The notes under the pieces were generated by a model. The model worked only from the letters and a program-made list of their open reading frames with translations. It made no database searches and was not told where the DNA came from. The translations under genes were made by a program, and so were the position numbers. A DNA stretch of 64,000 bases from Tolypothrix campylonemoides VB511288. Its GTDB lineage: Bacteria; Cyanobacteriota; Cyanobacteriia; Cyanobacteriales; Nostocaceae. How positions within the stretch are numbered: position 1 is the stretch's first letter; each line of letters opens with the position of its first letter. The stretch covers positions 469,470 through 533,469 of the forward strand of contig JXCB02000039.1 of assembly GCA_000828075.3 (NCBI GenBank), read 5' to 3'. Positions 15,717-24,331 of this stretch are shown here, piece by piece.

Positions 15717-16886
15717 ATGAAGGCAGTATGTTGGTACGGTGCTAATGATGTGCGGGTGGAGACAGTACCAGATCCAAAAATTCTTAACCCGCGTGATGCT
15801 ATTTTGAAAATAACGTCAGCAACCATCTGTGGTTCTGACTTGCACATCTATGATGGCTACATCCCGACGATGAAATCTGGTGACATTATTGGTCACGAGT
15901 TTATGGGGGAAGTGGTCGATATTGGTAGTGAAGTTAAGAAATTGCGAAAGGGCGATCGCGTTGTTGTCTCTTCAATTATCGGGTGCGGTCAATGCCATTA
16001 CTGCCAACATCAGAAGTGGTCGCTGTGCGATAATTCCAATCCTAACGGATGGATACAAGATAAATTATTCGGGTTTGGTACATCAGGGATTTTTGGCTAT
16101 TCCCATGCTTTTGGAGGCTATGCAGGAGCCTTCGCGGACTACATACGCGTACCGTTTGCTGATTACGGCGCTGTGCAAGTTCCGCAAGGCATTCCTGATG
16201 AAAAAGTGCTACCCATCTCCGACGCCTTCCCGACTGGTTATATGGGCGCGGAAATGTGCGATATCCAACCCGGAGATATCGTAGCAGTTTGGGGTTGCGG
16301 TCCTGTGGGATTGTTCGCCATGAAAAGCGCGTATATGCTGGGTGCAGAACGCGTCATTGCGATCGACCGATTCCCCGAACGCCTCCAAATGGCTAGAGAC
16401 TTCGCCAATGCGGAAACTATTAATTATGAGGAAATCGATGCAGGCGAAGCCCTCAAAGAAATGACGGGTGGACGTGGTCCTGACTCTTGTATTGACGCCG
16501 TTGGACTTGAAGCACACGGTATGGGTCTAGAAGGATTCTATGATGAAGCCAAGACAGCGGTGAGGCTAGAAACTGACCGCCCCCATGTGTTGCGGCAAAT
16601 GATTCTGGCTTGTCGTAAAGGTGGTACTGTTTCAATCATGGGTGTTTACTCTGGCTTTGTGGACAAAATGCCGCTGGGTGCAGCCATGAACAAAGCTTTG
16701 ACCTTCAAAATGGGGCAAATGTTCGGTCAGAAGTATATGCCCATGTTGTTGGATCATGTTTTGAATGACAAAGTTGACCCATCTCGCGTTTTCACCCATA
16801 CCTTACCCCTTGAACAAACAAAGCAGGGCTTTGAGCTTTTCAAGCACAAGAAAGACAACTGTGTCAAAGTTCTGCTTAAACCATAA
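15717..16886 (+). CDS. Zinc-dependent alcohol dehydrogenase (formaldehyde dehydrogenase-like), copy 1
   Basis: A 389-residue MDR-family dehydrogenase of full length. The catalytic zinc ligands are Cys38, His60 and Glu61 (GHEFMGEV), and structural zinc cysteines 90, 93, 96 and 104 are in CGQCHYCQ...C. The NAD(P) site is GCGPVG (193-198) with Asp217. The long insertion after the structural zinc (GFGTSGIFGYSH) is typical of the glutathione-independent formaldehyde dehydrogenase-like branch. AGGAGA precedes the ATG. A close paralogue lies at 17873-19042. A role in detoxifying aldehydes is inferred. Confidence 0.9.
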   Translation: MKAVCWYGANDVRVETVPDPKILNPRDAILKITSATICGSDLHIYDGYIPTMKSGDIIGHEFMGEVVDIGSEVKKLRKGDRVVVSSIIGCGQCHYCQHQKWSLCDNSNPNGWIQDKLFGFGTSGIFGYSHAFGGYAGAFADYIRVPFADYGAVQVPQGIPDEKVLPISDAFPTGYMGAEMCDIQPGDIVAVWGCGPVGLFAMKSAYMLGAERVIAIDRFPERLQMARDFANAETINYEEIDAGEALKEMTGGRGPDSCIDAVGLEAHGMGLEGFYDEAKTAVRLETDRPHVLRQMILACRKGGTVSIMGVYSGFVDKMPLGAAMNKALTFKMGQMFGQKYMPMLLDHVLNDKVDPSRVFTHTLPLEQTKQGFELFKHKKDNCVKVLLKP

Positions 16887-16891
16887 GGCTT

Positions 16892-16988
16892 GTTAGTAGA
16901 TAGTTGGAGCGTTGTAGAGACGCGCCATGACGCGTCTGTACATAAATTGTTAGTTCTCAAAAAGAACCAATAACTACTATCTACTAAC
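16892..16988. repeat. Multi-hairpin palindromic repeat
   Basis: Outer arms GTTAGTAGATAGTT and AACTAcTATCTACTAAC enclose a hairpin with GAGACGCG/CGCGTCT arms and a second with GTTCTC/GAAC arms. This 97-bp structure fills most of the gap between the first dehydrogenase and the exported repeat protein. It looks like a dispersed palindromic element and could fold in RNA. Confidence 0.65.
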
Positions 16989-17020
16989 TCAATCCAAACT
17001 GAATATATCGGAGGAATTGT

Positions 17021-17767
17021 ATGAATCGCTTGCGTCAGATTTTGACTGTTTTTCTAGTAGGATTAACATTTTTCGTAATGCAGGCTTTTGGCTACAGTAA
17101 CAGACTGATAGCACAAGCTGAAGAAACCGTACAATCCCCAGTGGGTATTTATTACAAGGGAACCCCTTCTGATACAAGCTCTGATAAAAGCTTTGATAAA
17201 AGCTCTGATACAAGCAATATCCAAAACGACAACAAGCTGATTGAAAAAGCCAGAAAGAACCTGAAAGAAACTGCTGATAATGTCAGAGAAAAAGTCAGTA
17301 ATATTGGTGAATCAGTTTCTGGCAGTAGTTCTGGCAGTAGTGATGGAACTGTGAAATCCCCAGTAGGTATTTATTATAAGGGGACACCTTCTGATACAAG
17401 TGATACAAGCAATATCCAAGACGACAACAACCTGATTGAAAAAGCCACAAAAAAGGTGAAAGAAACTGCTGATAATCTCCGTGCAGCGGTTGATTTAGAT
17501 GAAAATGCAGCAACACCTGAGGCGAATTATTACCAAGCACAACCGGAAACAACCACGACCAGTAACGGCAACAACCCGATTGAACAAGCCAGAGAAAGCC
17601 TGAAAAAAACTGCTGAGAATGTCACCGAAAAACTCAATCTTAATGAAGAACTTCCTCGCAGCACAAAAGAATTTTTGAATTCAACTGAAAAAAGAGTTGA
17701 AAAAACAGTTGCGCCAGTAACTGGAACAAAAGAAGGGTACTACCAAGAACCCCCTCAAGTTAGATAA
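17021..17767 (+). CDS. Exported protein with internal repeats, LEA-like
   Basis: A 248-residue protein. It has a signal peptide (hydrophobic residues about 8-25, likely cleavage after AQA). The mature part has two copies of QSPVGIYYKGTPSDT-type and three copies of an amphipathic block (N.LIEKARKNLKETADNVREK), rich in Lys, Glu, Asp, Ser and lacking Cys. This pattern resembles LEA-type or apolipoprotein-like helices that fold on drying; that is inference. GGAGGA stands seven bases before the ATG. It lies between two near-identical zinc dehydrogenases on the same strand. Confidence 0.7.
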   Translation: MNRLRQILTVFLVGLTFFVMQAFGYSNRLIAQAEETVQSPVGIYYKGTPSDTSSDKSFDKSSDTSNIQNDNKLIEKARKNLKETADNVREKVSNIGESVSGSSSGSSDGTVKSPVGIYYKGTPSDTSDTSNIQDDNNLIEKATKKVKETADNLRAAVDLDENAATPEANYYQAQPETTTTSNGNNPIEQARESLKKTAENVTEKLNLNEELPRSTKEFLNSTEKRVEKTVAPVTGTKEGYYQEPPQVR

Positions 17768-17779
17768 GTAGAAAGAGAG

Positions 17780-17862
17780 TGGGGGAAGTGGAGGAAGTGG
17801 GGGGAGTATCTTCTTCCCTATCTTCCCTTACTTCCCTATCCCCATACTCCACTAAATTAAGG
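17780..17862. repeat. Purine-run/pyrimidine-run inverted repeat
   Basis: A stretch rich in GGGGGAAGTGGAGGAAG is followed by its approximate complement ending ATACTCCACT, just upstream of the second dehydrogenase. This is the low-complexity intergenic repeat class also seen at 15623-15690. Confidence 0.55.
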
Positions 17863-17872
17863 ACTATTAAAT

Positions 17873-19042
17873 ATGAAAGCAGTTTGCTGGCATGGTGCCA
17901 AAGATGTACGAGTCGAGACGGTGCCAGATCCAAAAATTATTAACCCCCGAGATGCTATAGTCAAAATCACCTCGACAGCAATTTGCGGTTCTGATTTACA
18001 TCTTTACGACGGTTTCATCCCCACGATGGAAAAGGGCGATATCCTTGGTCATGAATTTATGGGGGAAGTCGTTGAGATTGGCAGCGCAGTTAAGAATATC
18101 AAAATAGGCGATCGCGTTATCGTTCCCTTCACAATATCCTGCGGTAACTGCTATTTTTGCAAACGCGATTACTGGTCGCTGTGTGACAACTCGAACCCGA
18201 ACGGCTGGATGGCAGAAAAGTTGATGGGTTATTCACCATCTGGTCTATTTGGCTACTCCCATATGATGGGCGGTTACGCTGGAGGTCAAGCAGAGTACGC
18301 CAGAGTCCCCTTTGCCGATGTAGGCTTGTTCAAAATTCCTGATGGATTAACGGATGAACAAGTATTATTTTTAACAGATGTTTTTCCAACTGGCTACATG
18401 GCAGCAGAGAACTGCAACATCAAACCTGGTGATATCGTTGCTATCTGGGGTTGTGGACCAGTTGGACAATTCGCTATCAAGAGTGCTTATTTACTGGGTG
18501 CAGAACGTGTCATTGCCATTGACCGCGTTCCTGAACGTCTACAGATGGCGAAAGAATACGGCAACGCAGAAGTCCTCAACTACGAAGAAGTGGATGTTGG
18601 CGAAGCCCTCAAAGAAATGACTGGCGGTCGTGGTCCTGATGCTGTGATGGATGCAGTGGGAATGGAAGCGCACGGCAACGACTTTATGGCGTTATACGAC
18701 AAAGCAAAGCAAGCAGTGCGTCTAGAAACAGACAGACCTACAGCCTTGCGCCAAGTCATTCTCTCTTGCAGTAAAGGCGGTCATGTATCAATTCCGGGTG
18801 TTTACGGAGGCTTTTTAGACAAAGTGCCGATGGGTGCTGCCATGAACAAAGGCTTGACGTTCAAGACGGGACAAACCCACGTCCACAAGTACTTACGTCC
18901 TTTACTTGAGTACATACAGAACGGCAAAATCGACCCAACATTTATCATCACCCACCGCTTACCTCTAGAAGAAGCGCCTCACGCCTACGAAATTTTCAAG
19001 CACAAGAAAGACAACTGCATCAAAGTTGTACTGAAACCCTAA
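17873..19042 (+). CDS. Zinc-dependent alcohol dehydrogenase (formaldehyde dehydrogenase-like), copy 2
   Basis: A 389-residue paralogue of the gene at 15717-16886, exactly the same length and collinear throughout. The ligands Cys38, His60, Glu61 and Cys90/93/96/104 are all kept, as is the nucleotide motif GCGPVG. Differences are concentrated around the structural zinc loop ([12 protein letters not shown]) and the substrate side ([14 protein letters not shown]), so the two may differ in substrate. AAGGA lies about ten bases before the ATG. The pair flanks the exported repeat protein, suggesting duplication with an intervening gene. Confidence 0.9.
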   Translation: MKAVCWHGAKDVRVETVPDPKIINPRDAIVKITSTAICGSDLHLYDGFIPTMEKGDILGHEFMGEVVEIGSAVKNIKIGDRVIVPFTISCGNCYFCKRDYWSLCDNSNPNGWMAEKLMGYSPSGLFGYSHMMGGYAGGQAEYARVPFADVGLFKIPDGLTDEQVLFLTDVFPTGYMAAENCNIKPGDIVAIWGCGPVGQFAIKSAYLLGAERVIAIDRVPERLQMAKEYGNAEVLNYEEVDVGEALKEMTGGRGPDAVMDAVGMEAHGNDFMALYDKAKQAVRLETDRPTALRQVILSCSKGGHVSIPGVYGGFLDKVPMGAAMNKGLTFKTGQTHVHKYLRPLLEYIQNGKIDPTFIITHRLPLEEAPHAYEIFKHKKDNCIKVVLKP

Positions 19043-19049
19043 CATCCTT

Positions 19050-19130
19050 TGGGGACTGGGGACTGGCGACAGGGGACTGGGTACTGGCGACAGGGGACTG
19101 GAAACTGGCGACAGGGGACTGGGTACTAGA
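19050..19130. repeat. Tandem GGGGACTGG/GGCGACAG array
   Basis: Alternating units of GGGGACTGG, GTACTGG and GGCGACAG repeat several times, followed by CCCCAATCCC-type units to about 19170. It is a short-tandem-repeat array with no coding potential, and similar units occur near 35275-35305. Confidence 0.75.
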
Positions 19131-19213
19131 CAATCCCCAATCCCCAATCCCTAATCCCCAATCCCTAATCTCATTCACTCCGCGCTCCTGTGCGTTTAAA
19201 TCTTAAATAACTT

Positions 19214-20416
19214 ATGTTTGACTCCCTCAAAAAAGAACTATCTCGCCGCGCTCTTTTACATAAGGCAGGTTATGGCTTTATGGGACTCAGTGTTGCTGGG
19301 GCAGTCGGACACATTATCAAACCTGTACGTACTTTCGCCCAAGCAGCACCATCTAAAGAACCGTCTTTGCCTCCTGAAAAAAAGCTAGGATGGGCAGTTG
19401 TTGGTTTAGGTAAATTTGCCACCGAACAGATCATGCCCTCGTTTGCAGATTGCAAAAGGTCAAAGTTAGTGGCTTTGGTGAGTGGCGATGGCGCAGAGCG
19501 CCCGCTTCGCGAACGCTCTAAAGCCGAAAAGTATGCACAGCAATACGCCATCAACCCAAAAAATATCTATAACTACCAAAACTACGACTCTATCCGTAAT
19601 AACCCTGAAGTAGACGTTATTTATATCATCTTGCCTAACGGGATGCATGCGGAATACAGCATTCGTGGGGCGCAAGCAGGCAAACACATCATGTGTGAAA
19701 AGCCGATGGCGAACACCGTCGAGGAATGCCAAGCAATGATTAATGCGGCAAACAAAGCAAACCGCAAGTTGATGATTGCCTACCGCGCCCAATACGAACC
19801 GTATAACCTCGCCACCATTCAACTTGCACAAAGTGGCAAAATTGGCAAGCTCAAGTCAATCACCTCAGACCACGGACGCACACTCAACCCCAAAGATCCC
19901 GCCGACATCTGGCGAATGCAAAAAAAACTAGCTGGTGGCGGTTCCCTCTACGACATTGGTATTTACAGCTTGCAAGCAGCACGGTATGTTACAGGTGAGG
20001 AACCTGTAGCAATTAGCGCCATGATGTACAGCACCCCAGGCGATTCCCGCTTCCGTGAGGTCGAGGAAAATGTCAACTTCGTGCTACAGTTTCCCAGCGG
20101 TGTCCTTGCCAACTGTACCTCAAGCTACGGCTACTCTAATACCAAACGCATTCAAGTTTTCGGGTCTGATGCAGTCTTAGAATTAGACCCAGCCACCGAC
20201 TACTACAAACATCGCCTAATCATTAAGGACAAAAACGGTAACCAAGAGCAAAAAATCGAAGAAAAGAACCAGTTCGCCCTAGAAATGGATCACCTTTCCG
20301 AGTCCATCATTCAAAATAAACAACCCAAAACTCCCGGCGAAGAAGGCTTGCAAGACGTTAGACTTATGCAGCTCATTTACGAAGCAGCCCGTACAGGCAA
20401 AACCATCAAAGTTTAA
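19214..20416 (+). CDS. Gfo/Idh/MocA-family oxidoreductase, Tat-exported
   Basis: A 400-residue NAD(P)-dependent oxidoreductase similar to glucose-fructose oxidoreductase. The N-terminus has a twin-arginine motif (LSRRALL) and hydrophobic stretch ending near FAQAA, so export with bound cofactor is likely. The Rossmann motif AVVGLGKFA is at 61-69 and the catalytic-type EKP at 162-164. Residues 93-101 (GAERPLRER) come from 27 bases (19490-19516) that look like an in-frame HIP-type repeat insertion between the second strand and SKAEKYA. The substrate is unknown; sugars are likely from the family. A cupin gene follows 83 bases downstream. Confidence 0.85.
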   Translation: MFDSLKKELSRRALLHKAGYGFMGLSVAGAVGHIIKPVRTFAQAAPSKEPSLPPEKKLGWAVVGLGKFATEQIMPSFADCKRSKLVALVSGDGAERPLRERSKAEKYAQQYAINPKNIYNYQNYDSIRNNPEVDVIYIILPNGMHAEYSIRGAQAGKHIMCEKPMANTVEECQAMINAANKANRKLMIAYRAQYEPYNLATIQLAQSGKIGKLKSITSDHGRTLNPKDPADIWRMQKKLAGGGSLYDIGIYSLQAARYVTGEEPVAISAMMYSTPGDSRFREVEENVNFVLQFPSGVLANCTSSYGYSNTKRIQVFGSDAVLELDPATDYYKHRLIIKDKNGNQEQKIEEKNQFALEMDHLSESIIQNKQPKTPGEEGLQDVRLMQLIYEAARTGKTIKV

Positions 20417-20499
20417 CACTTCCCTACTCTTCTTTTCTTTCTCTGCGTTCTCTGCGTCTTTGCGGTTCATTTTTCATAAACCCAATTGAGGAAACAAAT

Positions 20500-20841
20500 A
20501 TGGCTGACACAAGTGTTAAAAAAGTAGACTCCGCCTATTCCCCTAAAGGTCAACAAGGTCAAAAGTATCTCGCATCCGGCAAAACTGTTTCAATGCGTCT
20601 TTGGGAGAACGAACAACCTGACGAACCCAAAGAACCAGCAACGCGGGAATATGAAACCGTTGGTTATGTCATTAGTGGTCGTGCTGAGTTGCACATTGAA
20701 GGTCAAGTCATTTTACTAGAAACTGGGAATTCCTGGGTTGTGCCAAAAGGATCATCCCACACTTACAAAATCCTAGAACCATTCACCGCTGTTGAGGCAA
20801 CCAGTCCACCTGCTCAAGTTCACGGACGAGATGAAGATTAA
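20500..20841 (+). CDS. Cupin-domain protein
   Basis: A 113-residue single-cupin protein. The first cupin motif region is TVGYVISGRAELHIEG and the second is GNSWVVPKGSSHTYKI with the conserved His. Such small cupins may bind a metal and a small ligand or act as isomerases; the exact role is not determinable. A GAGG ribosome site precedes the ATG. It is the last gene of the dehydrogenase/Gfo-Idh run before a strong terminator at 20888-20914. Confidence 0.85.
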   Translation: MADTSVKKVDSAYSPKGQQGQKYLASGKTVSMRLWENEQPDEPKEPATREYETVGYVISGRAELHIEGQVILLETGNSWVVPKGSSHTYKILEPFTAVEATSPPAQVHGRDED

Positions 20842-20887
20842 TTTATACAGCTTTACCTCTTACCAGAATCACTCATAGTAACATCTC

Positions 20888-20914
20888 ACCAGAGGCTGAA
20901 CCTCTGGTTTTTTC
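20888..20914 (+). terminator. Rho-independent terminator after the cupin gene
   Basis: ACCAGAGG-ctgaa-CCTCTGGT forms an 8-bp stem and is directly followed by a T-run. It lies 46 bases after the cupin stop and closes the plus-strand stress gene run. Confidence 0.8.
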
Positions 20915-21133
20915 TTTATTTTATAAGGGCAGCAGCCTCTGGTGATAGCATTCTTTGTCTTCTGCCTAACAACTCAATGACCTCAGTCAGTTTACTTATT
21001 TTTTAAGTATTTTTTATTTAACTATAGAGTGAGGTACAACAAGCATTAAATAGGTTTCCTAGAAAGCATAGGCGACACAAATATCAATTGAGCCTGAATT
21101 TGTGCCGCCCTGTATGCAAATGAGGTCACAATA

Positions 21134-22057
21134 ATGTTTTACCACACTAAGAGACTACAGTACTACACACCTCCAGCAAAACCAGATCCACTCTACGCCA
21201 AGAAGGTCCAAGAACTCATAGGTGGTGTGTTTGGGGAAATGACCGTGATGATGCAGTACCTGTTTCAGGGCTGGAATTGTCGCGGACCTGCCAAGTACCG
21301 CGATATGTTGCTGGACATCGGTACTGAAGAAATAGGGCATATCGAGATCCTCTCCACCTTGATTGCTCATCTGCTAGATAAAGCACCGGTCTCATTGCAA
21401 GAACAAGGTGTACTAGATCCAACGGTGGGAGCAGTTATCGGCGGTACTAGCCCACGGGATATCATTGAGGATATCATTACGGCGTCTATGAACCCTCAAC
21501 ACGGCATTGTTTCCGGTTTTGGTGCCCAGGCAGCTGACAGCGTAGGCTATCCCTGGAACGGTCGCTTCATCGCCGTTAGTGGCAATTTGTTGGCAGACTT
21601 CCGCTCAAATCTCCACGCTGAGAGTCAGGGACGCTTGCAAGCCGTGCGGCTGTATGAGATGACCAACGACCCAGGTGTGAAAGATACCCTGAGTTTCTTG
21701 ATCGCCCGTGACACCATGCATCAAAACCAGTGGCTAGCAGCTATTGAGGAGTTAAAAGCAGATGGACTGGAAACAACCCCCGTTCCCAGTTCCTTCCCGC
21801 AGGAATTGGAGAAGAGAGAAGCTGCTTATCAGTTCTGGAACAACTCAGACGGCACCGAAAGTGCTCAAGGTCGCTGGGCACAAGGTCCTTCTCCAGACGG
21901 CAAAGGACAATTCGAGTATGTAGAAAATCCCAAACCCCTAGGACCAGAACCACTACTACCCATACCTAATCCAAAACTGCATGGGACGCCTGCAGACAGA
22001 CAGGGGCAAGGTGGAGCAGATCCTTTAATTAATCGCACGACGACTATCGGCGGCTAA
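21134..22057 (+). CDS. Manganese catalase (non-haem)
   Basis: A 307-residue di-manganese catalase that would break down hydrogen peroxide. The metal ligands fit the family: Glu35 (GVFGEMT), Glu66 and His69 (EEIGHIE), Glu163 in the NLHAESQGR helix and His196 (DTMHQNQ). The length and the C-terminal proline-rich tail are normal. GAGGT is upstream of the ATG. It is monocistronic, between terminators at 20888 and 22121. It fits the oxidative or desiccation stress theme of the preceding 12 kb. Confidence 0.93.
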   Translation: MFYHTKRLQYYTPPAKPDPLYAKKVQELIGGVFGEMTVMMQYLFQGWNCRGPAKYRDMLLDIGTEEIGHIEILSTLIAHLLDKAPVSLQEQGVLDPTVGAVIGGTSPRDIIEDIITASMNPQHGIVSGFGAQAADSVGYPWNGRFIAVSGNLLADFRSNLHAESQGRLQAVRLYEMTNDPGVKDTLSFLIARDTMHQNQWLAAIEELKADGLETTPVPSSFPQELEKREAAYQFWNNSDGTESAQGRWAQGPSPDGKGQFEYVENPKPLGPEPLLPIPNPKLHGTPADRQGQGGADPLINRTTTIGG

Positions 22058-22120
22058 TATTGAGGCTTCCATTTTGATCATTTTGGTTGTCACTGGGAAA
22101 AATAAATAGCAACCAACTAA

Positions 22121-22154
22121 CTGGCACGTACACCTCATACGTGCCAGATTTTTT
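22121..22154 (+). terminator. Rho-independent terminator after the Mn catalase
   Basis: CTGGCACGTA-cacctca-TACGTGCCAG is a perfect 10-bp stem followed by ATTTTTT. It lies 63 bases after the catalase stop. Confidence 0.85.
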
Positions 22155-22277
22155 ATGCTGTATTTATTTAAAAATACTAATCGGGTATGGGAATTACCTG
22201 TAACTATACCTGTAGCGCTGCTAATGATGGGTGTTGGTATTGCTAGTGCTATGACTTGGAGCTTAGTATTTAAATAG
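22155..22277 (+). CDS. Possible 40-residue single-span membrane protein
   Basis: An ATG immediately after the terminator T-run opens a 40-codon frame with a basic N-terminus (FKNTNRVWEL) and one clear hydrophobic helix (VTIPVALLMMGVGIASAMTW), ending LVFK. The composition and positive-inside layout are those of small cyanobacterial membrane proteins. There is no ribosome site within the terminator stem region, so expression would need a leaderless or weak start. I do not recognise it. It precedes ureE by 149 bases. Confidence 0.45.
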   Translation: MLYLFKNTNRVWELPVTIPVALLMMGVGIASAMTWSLVFK

Positions 22278-22426
22278 TCAAGTGTTGTTTATAAAGTACT
22301 TCCGAAAATAGCTGCCAATGCCTTAGCGTATATAGTTGCTCGGCTTTTTACCGCCCAATTGATGATCTTTGTTCCGTAAGCACAAGTAAAAAAGAGTTTA
22401 GTGATTCCCTATACCTCTAGAAAATC

Positions 22427-22867
22427 ATGCTAACCTTCACCCAACGTAAACCGCCTAATGGTGATACACAAGTGACCTTAACTCTGGCTTTAACAGCAGA
22501 AGAACGCACCCGCAGTCGTCATCGTTTTGAGAAAGATGGACAAGTTGTGTTTTTGAGTTTACCCAGAGGAACGGTGTTACGACATGGGGATATTCTGCAA
22601 GATGAAACAAGTGGTAGTTTAGTAAGAGTTATTGCAACATCAGAACCAGTTTTAACTGTCACTGCCAAAACAGAGCTAGATTTACTACGGGCAGCTTACC
22701 ATTTAGGAAATCGCCATGTGCCAGTAGAGATCACACCGGCTTATTTACGGTTATCTGCTGATCCAGTTTTACGCGCCATGCTGGAAAAACTTGGGCTAGA
22801 AGTCAAGGAGGAATTTTCACCGTTTCACCCAGTCCCAGGTGCTTATGGACATTATCACACTCACTGA
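22427..22867 (+). CDS. ureE: Urease accessory protein UreE
   Basis: A 146-residue nickel metallochaperone that delivers Ni to the urease active site. The N-terminal domain ([37 protein letters not shown]) and central domain ([14 protein letters not shown], with the metal-binding His) are typical. The C-terminus is short and His-ended (GHYHTH), a modest Ni-binding tail. It overlaps the start of ureF by about 20 bases. Urease structural genes are not in this window. Confidence 0.93.
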   Translation: MLTFTQRKPPNGDTQVTLTLALTAEERTRSRHRFEKDGQVVFLSLPRGTVLRHGDILQDETSGSLVRVIATSEPVLTVTAKTELDLLRAAYHLGNRHVPVEITPAYLRLSADPVLRAMLEKLGLEVKEEFSPFHPVPGAYGHYHTH

Positions 22868-23534
22868 TGGCAATCTTTTGTGTCTTTTGCAACTAGCTAG
22901 CCCAGCTTTGCCTGTGGGAGCTTATAGCTATTCTGAAGGTTTGGAAACGCTGGTTGAAAATGGCACGATCGCTCATCAAGCAGCCTTACAGCATTGGTTA
23001 GAGGCAGAACTGCGTTACGGGGCAATACGGTTAGAGGCGGCGATCATGGTACGAGCTTATCAGTCTGTCAAAATGGGTGATTTCAAGGCGCTATCGTACT
23101 GGAATATGTGGTTATCTGCTGCTCGGGAAACCGAAGAATTACGCGCCTCTAGCTGGCAAATGGGGCGATCGCTCATCCAGTTGCTTAGTAAATTACAACC
23201 ACAAATCATGCCAATTGTCAATGCTGTTGGTAATCCTTGCAATTATGCGATCGCTTTTGGGATTGCGGCTGCTGATTGGGATATCAATATCAAAGCGGCA
23301 TTATTGGGATATCTGCATACTTGGGCAAGTCATTTGATGACCGCTGGAGTAAAGCTGATTCCTTTAGGACAAACAATGGGACAGCAGTTAATGCGATCAT
23401 TACAAGGATTGCTTTGTGATGTAGTCGTAGAAATTATGAATTTGGAGGATGATCAACTCGGCTGTTGTAGCTGGGGTTTGTCTTTAGCAAGTATGATGCA
23501 TGAAACGCAGTATACAAGGTTGTTTAGGAGTTAG
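22845..23534 (+). CDS. ureF: Urease accessory protein UreF
   Basis: A 229-residue helical protein that, with UreG and UreD/H, forms the urease pre-activation complex and controls the GTPase step. Family signatures are [18 protein letters not shown] near the N-terminus, and [15 protein letters not shown] in the second half. The ATG at 22845 lies inside the ureE 3' end; an earlier in-frame GTG at 22839 is possible. The overlap implies translational coupling to ureE. A heptamer tandem array then separates it from ureG. Confidence 0.92.
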   Translation: MDIITLTDGNLLCLLQLASPALPVGAYSYSEGLETLVENGTIAHQAALQHWLEAELRYGAIRLEAAIMVRAYQSVKMGDFKALSYWNMWLSAARETEELRASSWQMGRSLIQLLSKLQPQIMPIVNAVGNPCNYAIAFGIAAADWDINIKAALLGYLHTWASHLMTAGVKLIPLGQTMGQQLMRSLQGLLCDVVVEIMNLEDDQLGCCSWGLSLASMMHETQYTRLFRS

Positions 23535-23599
23535 GGCGAAATGAAGAGGCAGGGAAGTCTGTCGGAAATTAAAGGTTGAGCCTTTGAAGTTGAAAATTG

Positions 23600-23674
23600 A
23601 CTAATGACTAATGACTAATGACTAATAACTAATGACTAATAACTAATAACTAATGACTAATAACTAATGACTAA
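23600..23674. repeat. Tandem heptamer CTAATGA/CTAATAA array upstream of ureG
   Basis: About ten head-to-tail 7-mers of ACTAATG and ACTAATA fill 75 bp and end seven bases before the ureG ATG. There is no Shine-Dalgarno-like sequence between array and start codon. Each unit carries stop codons, so ureF-ureG read-through is impossible. Confidence 0.85.
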
Positions 23675-23680
23675 TTGCTT

Positions 23681-24277
23681 ATGAACGCTTTTCGAGTTGG
23701 TGTTGCAGGTCCAGTGGGTTCTGGGAAGACGGCTTTGGTTGATGCTTTGTGTAAGGCGATGCGTGATAAATATCAGATTGCTGTGGTGACGAATGATATT
23801 TATACACAGGAGGATGCTCAGTTTTTGGTGCGTTCTCAGGCTTTGGTAGGCGATCGCATTTTGGGTGTCGAAACTGGGGGTTGTCCTCACACTGCTATTC
23901 GGGAAGATGCTTCGATGAATTTGGCAGCAATTGAACAGTTAGAGACGCGGTTTTCAGATTTGGATTTGGTATTTTTGGAAAGCGGCGGTGATAATTTGGC
24001 TGCAACTTTCAGCCCGGAATTGGTAGATTTAACGATTTATGTTATCGATGTTGCCGCTGGTGATAAAATTCCCCGCAAAGGTGGTCCTGGAATTACTAAG
24101 TCTGATTTGTTGGTAATCAATAAAACTGATTTAGCTCCTTATGTTGGCGCAGATTTAAGTGTCATGGAACGGGATGCTAAAAAAATGCGTGGTGAGAAAC
24201 CTTTTGTTTTCACAAACTTGAAAACACAGGAAGGTTTGGCAGAGGTCATCCAGTTTGTTGCTATAAATGTTTGCTAA
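23681..24277 (+). CDS. ureG: Urease accessory GTPase UreG
   Basis: A 198-residue SIMIBI-class GTPase powering Ni insertion into urease. The P-loop is GPVGSGKT (10-17); the metal motif region is [14 protein letters not shown] with the Cys-Pro-His triad; [15 protein letters not shown] and [10 protein letters not shown] (G4) follow. Length and motifs are complete. The start is the ATG at 23681, with an upstream in-frame TTG rejected. The leader is a heptamer repeat without a visible ribosome site. It is in line with ureE and ureF, 146 bases downstream of ureF. Confidence 0.95.
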   Translation: MNAFRVGVAGPVGSGKTALVDALCKAMRDKYQIAVVTNDIYTQEDAQFLVRSQALVGDRILGVETGGCPHTAIREDASMNLAAIEQLETRFSDLDLVFLESGGDNLAATFSPELVDLTIYVIDVAAGDKIPRKGGPGITKSDLLVINKTDLAPYVGADLSVMERDAKKMRGEKPFVFTNLKTQEGLAEVIQFVAINVC

Positions 24278-24331
24278 TACGGTATGACTATTATCTAGTG
24301 TCTACGTCTTTATATAAAAAAGAGGAAATCA

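Noticed and set aside
19050..19170. Second regular repeat array, possibly CRISPR-like
   Set aside because: Units of 7-9 bases follow each other directly with no unique spacers.
23600..23674. Regular repeats suggesting a CRISPR array
   Set aside because: The units are 7-mers without spacers and without cas genes nearby; they are short tandem repeats.
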